The translations under genes and the position numbers were made by a program. From positions 1 through 42,829 of the forward strand of contig NZ_JAAHGH010000062.1 in the NCBI RefSeq assembly GCF_010672525.1: a stretch of DNA of 42,829 nucleotides, written 5' to 3'. This DNA is from Okeania sp. SIO2B3. Its GTDB lineage: Bacteria > Cyanobacteriota > Cyanobacteriia > Cyanobacteriales > Microcoleaceae. Of the stretch, positions 9,988 to 18,605 are shown piece by piece. Each line of letters starts with the position of its first letter. The first letter of the stretch is position 1. The notes beneath the pieces are model-generated. The model was not told the DNA's origin. It ran no database searches and saw only the letters and a program-made list of their open reading frames with translations.

Positions 9988-10269
9988 AAAATGACTTTTG
10001 AACTAACAATATGATAACATAACCTGTGGCAAAAATAAACTAAAAAGTCGCCCTAGAAGGGCGAGGCTTTAAACCCAATTTTTCGGTAAACTGTTCAGCG
10101 TTTAAACTATATAATCCAATTTTTGTCAAAGGGGATAGAGAATATAGAATTTAAATGTGTCTTAGCTGACTAAAGACTAAATATTAGGATTGATTGATAA
10201 TTTAAACCATAGTTACTCTAAATTTAATTTACCCCCTAAAGTCAAGCTATATAAATGAACTTAAATTAA

Positions 10270-11487
10270 ATGATGACTGATAAATTTACATGGCTGCGTC
10301 GTGGCATCAGCGAAATTTTCCCAGATCGACCAGATTCTACAGACCCCGATGAAAACTTATTGCAAAGATTGGCCAAGTCAGACCGTCCTTTACGAGTTAA
10401 ATTAGGAATTGACCCCACAGGGGCAGATATCCATTTAGGTCATAGTATTCCGGTTCGCAAACTCCGAGCATTTCAGGATGCTGGACATACAGCAGTATTA
10501 ATCATCGGAGATTTTACTGCAAGAATTGGCGACCCCACAGGGAAATCTGAAGTCCGAAAACAGTTAACTTCTGAACAGGTGCAGGAAAATGCCAAAACTT
10601 ATTTAGAGCAAGTCCGGCCTATATTAGATTTTGACACGCCAGGGCGCTTAGAAATTCGCTACAACTCAGAATGGCTCTCTAAATTAGACTTGGCAAATAT
10701 TCTGGAACTTTTGGCAACAATGACGGTGGGGCAGATGTTGGCTAAGGAGGGTTTTGCTCTTCGTTATCAGCAGGAAAGCCCTATCTATATCCATGAATTT
10801 CTTTATCCTTTGATGCAAGGTTATGATTCTGTGGCTGTGGATGCTGATGTGGAGTTGGGGGGTACAGACCAAAAGTTTAATATTGCTGTGGGACGAGATT
10901 TACAACGGCATTTTGGTAAAAAAACTCAGTTTGGTCTATTGATGCCAATTTTGTTGGGGACTGATGGGGTACAGAAAATGTCTAAGTCTCTGGGAAATTA
11001 TGTGGGTTTATCGGAAGACTCTCTGAGTATGTATTCTAAGTTGGAAAAAATTCCTGATGACCAGATAGAGCAGTATTTTGAACTATTGACTGATTTATCT
11101 CTTGATGAATTGCCGGAAAATCCTCGTGACAGACAAAAATTGTTGGCCTTGGATATTGCATCTCAGTACCACGGTAGGGAAGCTGCTTTGTTAGCTCAAA
11201 AAACGGCTATGGAAATAGTGCTTGAGGGAGATATGAGTCAAGCTCAAGCAGTACCAGAGTTTTCTTTGGCGACTGTGGAGTTTCCAGCGAAGTTGTTTTA
11301 TGTTGTTAGTGCTAGTGGTTTATGTAAAAGTAGCTCTGAAGCTAGGAAAAAAATTGCCGGAGGAGCTGTTCGTTTGGATGACGACCGTATTTCAGACCAG
11401 AATTTGACTTTTGATTCCCCGGCAGACCTTGATGGTAAGGTTCTACGAGTGGGTAAGAAAAATTTTGTCCGTTTGGTGAAGGATTAA
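10270..11487 (+). CDS. tyrS: Tyrosyl-tRNA synthetase
   Basis: Class I aminoacyl-tRNA synthetase of 405 residues that charges tRNA(Tyr). Visible signatures are the HIGH-type HLGH at 55-58 in [14 protein letters not shown], the tyrosine-binding [21 protein letters not shown] segment, KMSKS at 236-240 and a C-terminal S4 RNA-binding domain (about 345-405: [20 protein letters not shown]). The HLGH/KMSKS spacing and the length fit the TyrZ-like branch common in cyanobacteria. The start could be either of two adjacent ATG codons (10270 or 10273). The stop codon is followed at once by the 151-bp tandem array, so whatever ends this transcript must be inside that array. Confidence 0.96.
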   Translation: MMTDKFTWLRRGISEIFPDRPDSTDPDENLLQRLAKSDRPLRVKLGIDPTGADIHLGHSIPVRKLRAFQDAGHTAVLIIGDFTARIGDPTGKSEVRKQLTSEQVQENAKTYLEQVRPILDFDTPGRLEIRYNSEWLSKLDLANILELLATMTVGQMLAKEGFALRYQQESPIYIHEFLYPLMQGYDSVAVDADVELGGTDQKFNIAVGRDLQRHFGKKTQFGLLMPILLGTDGVQKMSKSLGNYVGLSEDSLSMYSKLEKIPDDQIEQYFELLTDLSLDELPENPRDRQKLLALDIASQYHGREAALLAQKTAMEIVLEGDMSQAQAVPEFSLATVEFPAKLFYVVSASGLCKSSSEARKKIAGGAVRLDDDRISDQNLTFDSPADLDGKVLRVGKKNFVRLVKD

Positions 11488-12605
11488 TCAATACTTTTGT
11501 TGAGACTCATAGTCTGAAAAAATCAGTAGAGAGAAATTCTGACTCACACCGAGATAAATTCTCTAGGTAGAAATGACTCAAAACTGTAACGTCTTAGTTT
11601 TTTGTTTCATTGCCCAGAAATAGACAACTGAAAATTAATTAATACTTTTGCTCAGGCTCCAAGTCGGAAAAATTCAGTAGAGAGAAATTCTGACTCACAC
11701 CGAGATAAATTCTCTAGGTAGAAATGACTCAAAACTGTAACGTCTTAGTTTTTTGTTTCATTGCCCAGAAATAGACAACTGAAAATTAATTAATACTTTT
11801 GCTCAGGCTCCAAGTCGGAAAAATTCAGTAGACAACAATTCTGACTCACACCGAGAGAAAATCTCTAGGTGGAAATGACTCAAAACTGTAACGTCTTAGT
11901 TTTTTTTGTTTCATTGCTCAGAAATAGACAACTGAAAATTAATTAATACTTTTGCTTAGACTCAAAGTCTGAACAAGTCAGTAGATAAAAATTCTGACTC
12001 ACACCGAGAGAAAATCTCTAGGTGGAAATGACTCAAAACTGTAACGTCTTAGTTTTTTTGTTTCATTGCTCAGAAATAGACAACTGAAAATTAATTAATA
12101 CTTTTGCTTAGACTCAAAGTCTGAACAAGTCAGTAGATAAAAATTCTGACTCACACCGAGAAAAATTCTCTAGGTGGAAATAACTCAAAACTACAACGTC
12201 TTAGTTTTTTGTTTGAATGCCGAAAAATAGACAACTGAGAATTAATCAATACTTTTGCTGAGACTCACAGTCGGAAAAATTCAGTAGACAACAATTCTGA
12301 CTCACACCGAGAAAAATTCTCTAGGTGGAAATAACTCAAAACTACAACGTCTTAGTTTTTTGTTTGAATGCCGAAAAATAGACAACTGAGAATTAATCAA
12401 TACTTTTGCTGAGACTCACAGTCGGAAAAATTCAGTAGACAACAATTCTGACTCACACTGAGAGAAAGTCTTGAGGTGTAAATGACTCAAAACTACAACG
12501 TCTTAGTTTTTTGTTTGAATACCGAAAAATAGACAACTGAGAATTAATCAATACTTTTGCTGAGACTCACAGTCTGAACAAAAATGTAGACGATTGAGAA
12601 TTGTG
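11488..12605. repeat. Tandem array, about 7.4 copies of a ~151-bp unit, between tyrS and pyrF
   Basis: The landmark ATACTTTTG recurs at 11491, 11642, 11793, 11946, 12098, 12249, 12400 and 12551, giving periods of 151, 151, 153, 152, 151, 151 and 151 bp. The eighth copy is cut short about 55 bp before pyrF. Every unit carries the same small stems. An AGACT-cat-AGTCT hairpin varies its loop (CAT, CAA, CAC) and in units 2-3 becomes GGCT/AGTC, held by a G-U pair. A GAGA...TCTC stem follows (ACCGAG to TCTCTAGG). Then comes AAAACT, about 10 nt, AGTTTT and a T-run. No open frame persists through the units, so this is a non-coding array; adjacent units are most alike, as expected from unequal crossing-over. 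Confidence 0.93.
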
Positions 12606-12658
12606 CAGAATATTCTCCAAGTACTTAAACTAATAACTTTTCAATTGTAACGAAAGTG

Positions 12659-13363
12659 ATGAGTATTAATAAAATTATCGTTCCGTTGGATGTTCCAACT
12701 GAGGCAGCAGCGATCGCTCTGATAGACCAATTACCGGAAATAATCTGGTGGAAGGTTGGTCTAGAATTGTTTGTTAGTTGTGGCCCTAAAATTCTCTCAA
12801 TTCTCAAAGAACGTCAGAAGCGGATTTTTCTGGATTTAAAGTTTCACGATATTCCTAATACTGTTGCTGGAGCTTGTCGAGCTGCTGCTAGTTATGGTGT
12901 CGATTTGTTGACCATCCATGCTACTGCTGGCAGAGTGGCTTTGACTGCTGCTCAAGATGCTGTTGTGGAAGGGGCAAAGGCTACAGGAGAAAACCCACCC
13001 AGGTTAATTGCTATTACTATTTTGACCAGTTTGACTTCTCGTGATGTGGCTTTTGACCTCAAAATTCCTCTGGAATTGCCAGAGTATGCTTTACAGATGG
13101 CATTGTTGGCTCAGGAATCTGGTTTAGGTGGGGCGGTTTGTTCTCCTCAAGAGGTGGAACAGTTGAGGCGGGTTTGTGGTGATGATTTTTTGTTGGTTTG
13201 TCCGGGAGTGAGGCCAACTTGGGCAGAGAAAGGAGACCAGAAGCGATCGCTTACTCCTGGTCAGGCTATTAAGGCTGGTGCTGATTATCTTGTTATTGGC
13301 CGACCTATTACTGCTGCTACTGACCCAAAAAAGGCTTTAGAGCGCATTTGTCAGGAAATTTAA
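12659..13363 (+). CDS. pyrF: Orotidine-5'-phosphate decarboxylase
   Basis: A TIM-barrel enzyme of about 234 residues that decarboxylates OMP to UMP, the last step of de novo pyrimidine synthesis. The catalytic Asp/Lys network is in [13 protein letters not shown] (the D, K and D of DxKxxD). The barrel start IIVPLDVPT, the phosphate-binding [11 protein letters not shown] and the C-terminal [17 protein letters not shown] all match the family. An in-frame GTG at 12656 sits one codon upstream, but the ATG at 12659 is the more natural start. An 8-bp HIP1 site GCGATCGC occurs twice within the gene. Just upstream is the end of the 151-bp array. No operon partner: the next gene is over 600 bp away. 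Confidence 0.95.
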   Translation: MSINKIIVPLDVPTEAAAIALIDQLPEIIWWKVGLELFVSCGPKILSILKERQKRIFLDLKFHDIPNTVAGACRAAASYGVDLLTIHATAGRVALTAAQDAVVEGAKATGENPPRLIAITILTSLTSRDVAFDLKIPLELPEYALQMALLAQESGLGGAVCSPQEVEQLRRVCGDDFLLVCPGVRPTWAEKGDQKRSLTPGQAIKAGADYLVIGRPITAATDPKKALERICQEI

Positions 13364-14043
13364 AGGGCGTTTTATTCAAAGTATTGCTATGTTTGATGCT
13401 CGATTGTTTCAAACGTAACTTCAGGTAAATAGTACTATATTTGGGTTGAATAAAAAGTCATGCGTAGGTACGAACGCATCCTAATGATTACATATTATCA
13501 AAATTTTTGGCAGAATGCAAGGCTAAATATCTTTCGATTTTTCTGAGCTTCACAAAATGAAAGATAGCTTTCACTTCTAATACTAAGCGTGATAAATGTT
13601 TGCTACAAATAGCTAGGGTATTTCTTAGGAGTTAGGAGTCGTATAGGAATGGCTTCAATAACAGTTTTAGGTCAGAAATTCTCTTTTTTCTCAAAGGAAC
13701 ATATCCTATATGTGTCTTTTAGTTATACCTATTATTTGTAATATTCTTTTTTCAAAATGGTATAACCTACCCCGGATAACAATTACAAAAATATTGCTAT
13801 AGCAGTTGCCATTAATGTTAGGAAATTCTCAAATCCTCAAACTTATTAAATTATTAGGAAAAACTACTGAACAGTAAATATTTTTCATACATGATAACTT
13901 TCAGGGAAATATCAATCTGAAAATACTAAAGTTGAATGCTATTTTATTTGAAAATATTCATTTCTATAATCACGATTATTAGTACAGTTAGTAACGATTT
14001 ATCTTTATCTAATTCCCTATTTTTGACCATTGACAATTATTGG
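13364..14043. repeat. Gene-free region after pyrF with repeat families C and F
   Basis: No gene seen. A diverged family C repeat (TTGAATAAAAAGTCATGCGT) lies at about 13440-13575. A family F-type element lies at about 13581-13763, with left end ATACTAAGCGTGATAAATG and right end TTTTTTCAAAATGGTAT. Its interior TCAAAGGAACAT resembles the interior of the copy at 29483. Confidence 0.55.
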
Positions 14044-14571
14044 ATGGTCAGAAAAAGACGACCTAGAAAACCTAGAATAGAAAGAATAGAATCAACTGAG
14101 CCACTCAAACAAAAATCTACTTGCCCGGAAAATTATGACGATTTAGAAATTCTAGCCACAGATTTAATATTAGATTTACCAGGTTATGTTAATCGTGAAA
14201 TTCAACGCGATCGCCAATCAAATGAAGATTATTTAGAACGGAATATAGTTATAGCAGGTCGTCCTGAGTTTGAACCTTTACCGATAGATAATATGCCTTT
14301 TTTTCAGGAGGATATTAATCAAATTTTTCTGACAACTTTAGAAAGGCAATATCGAGATAGTAAGGTAGTTGAATTACAAAAATTTCATTGGTTATTTCTG
14401 AGGAAAAGTCAGAGACAATGGGAGTTAGTTAATATGTTTTCTATAGAAGAAAGTTTCCCAGAAAATTTACCACCACAACCAGAAGATAGTAGTAATGGAG
14501 TATTTGCTAGAGGTATTAGAGTTTGGTTAGAAAAATGTTATTTTGAAGATAGGAGCCAGGACACAGAATGA
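14044..14571 (+). CDS. Conserved cyanobacterial-type hypothetical protein
   Basis: About 175 residues from the ATG at 14044 (MVRKRRPRKPRIERI). The frame is open back to 13936, but that N-terminal stretch (hydrophobic, low complexity) looks like translated intergenic DNA. The protein has a basic N-terminus, then an acidic/mixed central part (YDDLEILATDLILDLPGYV, SNEDYLERNIVIAGRPEFEP) and ends with ARGIRVWLEKCYFEDRS. There is no signal peptide or membrane segment from the preferred start. I do not recognise a characterised family. The codon pattern is like its neighbours and a HIP1-like GCGATCGC occurs inside it, which supports a native gene. Confidence 0.7.
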   Translation: MVRKRRPRKPRIERIESTEPLKQKSTCPENYDDLEILATDLILDLPGYVNREIQRDRQSNEDYLERNIVIAGRPEFEPLPIDNMPFFQEDINQIFLTTLERQYRDSKVVELQKFHWLFLRKSQRQWELVNMFSIEESFPENLPPQPEDSSNGVFARGIRVWLEKCYFEDRSQDTE

Positions 14572-14825
14572 GGAATGATATAGCAGAAGGAAGAAAGCGT
14601 TTAGTTATCTACAACAGAAGGAAAAATCTGTTTTTTTCTTAGTTTTAAGCTTTTGATATGTCAAATATAGTAATGGTGACTGCTATATTTTATAGTCATT
14701 TAAAATAAGAATGACACATTTTTTCGACTGAAACTATTTCCAGGCAAGAAATGCTTGTCTCAATCTAAACTAAAATAACTATATCTTTGATAGTTTAATT
14801 TGTGGGATTTTTTATTGGTAACTTA

Positions 14826-15390
14826 ATTAGAATTTGCTAATTAACTCTAAAAGCCTTCTTATTTTACGAAAAAAATGCAGTTTTCTTACTGTTTTTTTAC
14901 TCCAAAAATCTGAAAATAATCACATTTTAAACAAACCTAAAAATACAAATTTAAGACGTAAGCATTCAGCTATCAGCCACAAGATTATCTCCTTAAGAAC
15001 AGTGTTTAAATCAATATATATTTGAAGGGCAAGGAAAGCAACTTTTGTAGTTAAGACAATTAGTAAAGCTTTTCTCCTAAACTATAGCAATATGATTTGA
15101 GTTGTGAGATATTGAAAATTTTTAGGGAACAGGAAAAAGGGAACAGGGGACAGAGAAGAAGACAAAAACGTATCATATAAAAATAATAATTGCTATATTC
15201 TATACTTTTAAGGAACATCTCAATTCTCACAACTGATTCCTGATTGCTATAAAAGTAATAGCTGATAGCTAATGTTAGCTAATGGCTGACAGCTGAATGC
15301 TTACTTTAAGACAATTATTTATACTAAATCATGAATCGGTATCCCTGACTCCTACCCAGGCAAAAAGACTGTTTCAGCAAACCCTAATCA
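14826..15390 (+). mobile_element. Family D miniature element, copy D4, split by a family A insertion
   Basis: The left end at 14826 (ATTAGAATTTGCTAATTAAC then TCTAAAAG) and the right end at 15352-15389 (CAAAAAGACTG, then CAGCAAACCCTAAT) match copy D3. They lie 560 bp apart because a 347-bp family A element with an exact 8-bp target duplication is inserted at 14958-15304. Without that insertion D4 would be ~210 bp. The right end stops at the start codon of the DUF167 gene. Confidence 0.75.
14958..15304. mobile_element. Family A miniature element (IS66-like ends) with exact 8-bp target duplication
   Basis: Left terminus GTAAGCATTCAGCTATCAG, right terminus CTGACAGCTGAATGCTTAC: a 19-bp inverted pair with one mismatch. 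It is flanked on both sides by TTTAAGAC (14950-14957 and 15305-15312), an exact 8-bp target-site duplication. It has no gene inside. Ends beginning GTAA and 8-bp duplications are the hallmark of the IS66 family (established knowledge), so this is probably a non-autonomous IS66-driven MITE (inference). Confidence 0.85.
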
Positions 15391-15623
15391 TGGCTATTTT
15401 CAAAGTAAAAGTTAAACCAAATTCTCAACAACAAAGTATTGAAGCAGAAGTAGATGGCAGTTTCAAAATATGTTTGAAGTCTCCACCAGTAGATGGTAAA
15501 GCTAATCAAGAATTAATCAAACTATTGGCAAAAAAGTTTAATGTGAAAAAATCAGAAATTACAATTAAATCGGGTTTATCTTCAAAGAGTAAATTGATTG
15601 AAATACCTCTACCAGAAATTTAA
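15390..15623 (+). CDS. DUF167 (YggU-family) protein
   Basis: A small basic protein of 77 residues from the ATG at 15390 ([18 protein letters not shown]), ending [12 protein letters not shown]. The DUF167 core KVKPNSQ...[27 protein letters not shown] and the [14 protein letters not shown] segment are clear. The molecular function of the family is not established. The frame stays open upstream to 15297, but those 31 codons are the translated right end of repeat D4, and the family-typical N-terminus begins at MAIF; hence the start chosen here. The start codon lies 1 nt after the repeat terminus, so the leader and promoter must lie in or be supplied by the mobile elements. Confidence 0.88.
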   Translation: MAIFKVKVKPNSQQQSIEAEVDGSFKICLKSPPVDGKANQELIKLLAKKFNVKKSEITIKSGLSSKSKLIEIPLPEI

Positions 15624-15720
15624 CAAATTATTCTGTGTCTAAAGAGGCTAATTCTTAGGCAGTCTTACACACAGTTTTAATTAGTTGGGGTGAATTCCTC
15701 GACTTTTTCTAGCTCCTTGT

Positions 15721-16449
15721 TCAAAAATCTATAGAATTATTTTCACCTTCTAATTCATGTAATTTTTGTTTAACTGCCTGAATATCTTGCCACATTAACC
15801 ACTTTGGTTTCCCCGGTTCCCTAGAAGGATTACGCAAAAGATAAGCTGGATGAAAAATGGGCATACAAAGTCGCCCTTCCCACTCCAGCCATTGGCCTCT
15901 TATTTTAGTTATACCCCGTTTCTCACCAGTCAAAGCTTTAACTGCCGTTGCTCCAGTTAAAAGAATAATTTTCGGGTCTACAAGACGTATTTGCTCTAGT
16001 AAGTATGGTTTACAAGCTTCTATTTCTTGAGTTGTCGGAGTCCGATTTTCTGGTGGCCGACATCTAATAGCATTAGAAATATAAACGTGGCGATCGCTAC
16101 TTAGCTCCACCGACTCCAAAATTTTGTCCAGCAGTTGCCCAGACCTACCAACGAATGGTAAGCCTTGTTCGTCTTCATTTTGACCGGGTGCTTCCCCTAT
16201 AATCATAATTTTTGCCTGGGGGTTGCCTCTACCAATGACAGCGTTAGTACGGTTTTCTCCTAGTTTACATCTGCAACATTGGTTACAATGAACTGCTATT
16301 TGCTCCATTGTTTGATATGTTTCTGATGGAATGGGAATTTTAGCATCTGTGGGAATGAGCTTGGAGTCGAAGTCAGAATCAGAGGTAGATTCCTCAGAAT
16401 AATTATTGTTTGACCAGTCAAAGAGACTCAGTTGTTTTTCGTTAGACAT
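15721..16449 (-). CDS. Family 4 (Fe-S) uracil-DNA glycosylase
   Basis: A 242-residue DNA repair enzyme that removes uracil from DNA. Motif 1 GEAPGQNEDEQGLPFVGRSG and motif 2 HPAYLLRNP define the UDG superfamily. The 4Fe-4S cysteines typical of family 4 are present: two in the CNQCCRCKLGENR segment, one in NAIRCRPPENR and one in EIEACKPYL. The first ~45 residues (SLFDWSNNNYSEESTSDSDF...) are acidic and low complexity, an N-terminal extension common in cyanobacterial homologues. The gene stands alone on the minus strand. The start is the first ATG; upstream there is only a weak Shine-Dalgarno. Confidence 0.92.
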   Translation of the reverse strand: MSNEKQLSLFDWSNNNYSEESTSDSDFDSKLIPTDAKIPIPSETYQTMEQIAVHCNQCCRCKLGENRTNAVIGRGNPQAKIMIIGEAPGQNEDEQGLPFVGRSGQLLDKILESVELSSDRHVYISNAIRCRPPENRTPTTQEIEACKPYLLEQIRLVDPKIILLTGATAVKALTGEKRGITKIRGQWLEWEGRLCMPIFHPAYLLRNPSREPGKPKWLMWQDIQAVKQKLHELEGENNSIDF

Positions 16450-16630
16450 GAAAGGAGATTTAGGAATAAACTGCCACTATGTGTTTAATCTAAAGTTTTG
16501 GGGTAAATACAGAAAGCGAAAACTTATCTAAAGTTTATCAAAATTACTCATAAATATAGCTATAAAACTAAAATGGGTAATTTTTCTCAGTTGTTTATCC
16601 ATTGAGTAGTTATCAGCTACAATTTAAGAT

Positions 16631-17857
16631 ATGAAGCTAGTTGAACGTCATGTTATCAGCAAATCACATGATTTGTGGTCACAAGCTGACCACAAGGCTT
16701 TTTTGTCAAAAAATCTGTTTAACTTAGCCAATTACCATTATCGTCAATATTTCTTTTCTGATCGAAAGAAATTAAATTTTAATGAACTTTATCACAAGGT
16801 ATCTAAAAGTGACGATTATCAAGCTTTACCGACCAAAGTAAGTAAGCAAATAATCAGAAGATTAGACTCAGCTTGGAATAGCTATTTTGCAGCTTTAAGA
16901 GAGTGGAAAAAACAGCCAAACAAATTTTTAGGAAAACCAAAAATCCCCAAATATAAACATAAAACAAAAGGCCGAAATATTCTGCCCTATCCTAATGAAT
17001 CAATTTACAAAAAAAACTTAAAAAAAGGAATTTGTCATCTGTCGATGAGTGAAATAAAAATTCCCACTTCACAGACAGAAATAATAGAAGCCAGAATCAT
17101 CCCCAAAAGTAGCTGTTATCTTATAGAAATAGTCTATGAAAAAGCGGAGGAAATTACAGAAAATCAACAAATAGCAGGAGTAGATTTAGGCGTAAATAAT
17201 TTAATAGCTGTAACGACAAATCAAACAGGAGTATCACCTTTTTTGATAAAAGGCAGACCATTAAAAGCCATTAACACATTTTATAATAAACAGCGCTCTT
17301 CTTTACAATCTCAATTAAATAATCAAAATCATTCTCATCGGTTAAAAAAATTAACTCACAAACGAAATTGTCGAGTAGAAAACTATCTCCATACAGCAAG
17401 TAAAAGAGTAATAGATTGGTGTGTCAAACATGAAATAGGCCAATTAATTATTGGGCATAATCAGACTTGGAAACAAGAGGTAAAATTAGGTAAAAAGAAT
17501 AATCAACAATTTGTGAATATCCCTCATTATAAGTTAATAGAGATATTAACATATAAAGCCCAATTAAGAGGGATAAAAGTAATAATTACAGAAGAATCTT
17601 ATACATCTCAGTCGAGCTGTTTAGATGGGGATGATTTACCAAAATATGGAGATAAAAAACCGAAATTTAGTGGAAGAAGAGTAACAAGAGGGTTGTATAA
17701 AACCAGGGAAAATAAATTATTAAATGCAGATGTCAATGGCTCGTTGAATATTATTAAAAAAGTAATTCCTGATGTCTTTGACCAAGGAATAAAGGGTTTG
17801 CCGTTTAACCCTGTGGTGGTCGATCCACTACGAGCAACTAAGCTTTCAGATTTTTGA
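16631..17857 (+). CDS. Atypical TnpB-like protein with rearranged or lost RuvC motif and no zinc ribbon
   Basis: A 408-residue IS200/IS605 OrfB-type protein, distantly related to the one at 8785. RuvC motif I is present (D185 in IAGVDLGVNNLIAVTTN) and so is motif III (D367 in LLNADVNGSLNIIKK). At the motif II position the usual LED is replaced by LIIGHNQTW (around 272-279), with no glutamate. A glutamate pair occurs at 321-322 in ITEESYTSQSS, where ordinary TnpB has the segment before the zinc ribbon. The two CxxC pairs of the ribbon are absent. Either the catalytic glutamate has moved, as reported for some TnpB groups, or the protein cannot cut DNA. There is no frameshift, so the reading frame is under selection or the element is young. 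Confidence 0.85.
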   Translation: MKLVERHVISKSHDLWSQADHKAFLSKNLFNLANYHYRQYFFSDRKKLNFNELYHKVSKSDDYQALPTKVSKQIIRRLDSAWNSYFAALREWKKQPNKFLGKPKIPKYKHKTKGRNILPYPNESIYKKNLKKGICHLSMSEIKIPTSQTEIIEARIIPKSSCYLIEIVYEKAEEITENQQIAGVDLGVNNLIAVTTNQTGVSPFLIKGRPLKAINTFYNKQRSSLQSQLNNQNHSHRLKKLTHKRNCRVENYLHTASKRVIDWCVKHEIGQLIIGHNQTWKQEVKLGKKNNQQFVNIPHYKLIEILTYKAQLRGIKVIITEESYTSQSSCLDGDDLPKYGDKKPKFSGRRVTRGLYKTRENKLLNADVNGSLNIIKKVIPDVFDQGIKGLPFNPVVVDPLRATKLSDF

Positions 17858-17910
17858 GTAAGTTTAGTTGAGCGGTAGAAAGTCTCAACTTAAAGGCCAT
17901 TAGGTAAAAT
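17858..17910 (+). mobile_element. Putative right end of the atypical TnpB element
   Basis: Just after the stop is a perfect 6-bp stem, GTTGAG (17867-17872) and CTCAAC (17884-17889), with an 11-nt loop, followed by TTAAAGGCCATTAGG. A structured 3' end is expected for an IS1341-type element and would form part of its guide RNA. The left end, upstream of 16631, shows only a weak GTAG...CTAC pairing and was not located. The element ends within 50 bp of the next gene. Confidence 0.45.
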
Positions 17911-17936
17911 ATAAGTGTCAGTAGCTGGAGAAAATT

Positions 17937-18605
17937 ATGTCATCTATTCCCATATTTCGAGACCGCACTGATGCTGGAGAAAAATTGGCCGAGGTTATTT
18001 TTTCAGATTTTTGTCAAATGAGTTTGACTACTGAGTGGATGATTAAGCCTATTGTCTATGGTCTACCAAGAGGGGGGTTGCCAGTAGCAGTAACTATTGC
18101 GCGTCGGTTGGGTTGTCCTTTGAGTGTGGTGGTGGCGAAGAAAATTACTTTACCGGATAATCCAGAATTGGCTCTTGGTGCTGTGACAGCGGATGGTTGT
18201 ATAGTTTGGTCGAGGCACAAACCACGCAATTTACAAGTCCAAAAGACTATAATTGAAAGAGCAAGGGAAAAAGCACAGTCTCAATTAGAATGTCTTAGTG
18301 GTGGAAAGCCTGAAGTTATTCCTCTAGGTAGGTTAGTAATTTTAGTTGATGACGGAATAGCTACGGGTATGACTATGGTAGCTGCATTAAAGTCTATTAA
18401 GTTGCAGAAGCCGAATGCTGTCTGGATATCTGTGCCAGTTGCCCCTCCAGAATTGATTAAATCTTTGGAAGATTGTTGCGATCGCTTAATTGTATTGGAA
18501 ACTCCTCAGCCTTTTTTGAGTGTGAGTCGATTTTATGCTGAGTTTTCTCAGGTGGAAATGGAGGTTGCTTTGGCTTGTCTCCAGCAACAGAATGAGTGGT
18601 TATGA
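17937..18605 (+). CDS. Phosphoribosyltransferase-domain protein (COG1926-like)
   Basis: A 222-residue type I PRTase fold. The PRPP loop LVILVDDGIATGMTM (the two acidic residues plus TG-type loop) is in the second half, and the pyrophosphate loop PIVYGLPRGGLPVA in the first. The arrangement RDRTDAGEKLAE, GLPRGG, VAKKITLPDNPELALGAVT, VDDGIATG, PVAPPE fits the 'predicted phosphoribosyltransferase' group, whose substrate is unknown; it is not a standard Hpt, Upp or Apt. A CTGGAGA Shine-Dalgarno 6 nt upstream supports the ATG. It follows the TnpB-like gene by 79 bp on the same strand, so element transcription may run into it. Confidence 0.85.
   Translation: MSSIPIFRDRTDAGEKLAEVIFSDFCQMSLTTEWMIKPIVYGLPRGGLPVAVTIARRLGCPLSVVVAKKITLPDNPELALGAVTADGCIVWSRHKPRNLQVQKTIIERAREKAQSQLECLSGGKPEVIPLGRLVILVDDGIATGMTMVAALKSIKLQKPNAVWISVPVAPPELIKSLEDCCDRLIVLETPQPFLSVSRFYAEFSQVEMEVALACLQQQNEWL

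Larger units (their letters stand above)
8750..10075 (-). mobile_element. IS200/IS605-group element carrying only tnpB
   Basis: The tnpB gene is framed by the two structured ends typical of this group. The right end is immediately past the stop: a hairpin at 8760-8780 (CCCCG with CGGGG, loop GCCTAAAGACA), followed outward by GGATGTCAA on the minus strand. The left end is a perfect hairpin at 10049-10063 (CGCCCT-AGA-AGGGCG) followed by AGGCTTTAAACCC. No tnpA Y1 transposase gene lies inside, so it can move only if a TnpA acts in trans (IS1341-type). Boundaries are accurate to about 10 bp. Confidence 0.8.

Noticed and set aside
11488-12605. Possible CRISPR array
   Set aside because: The repeated unit is the whole ~151 bp with no unique spacers, and there are no cas genes.
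14834-15025. 63-codon open frame
   Set aside because: It spans the left part of element D4 and the left end of the nested family A element; composition is that of repeats.
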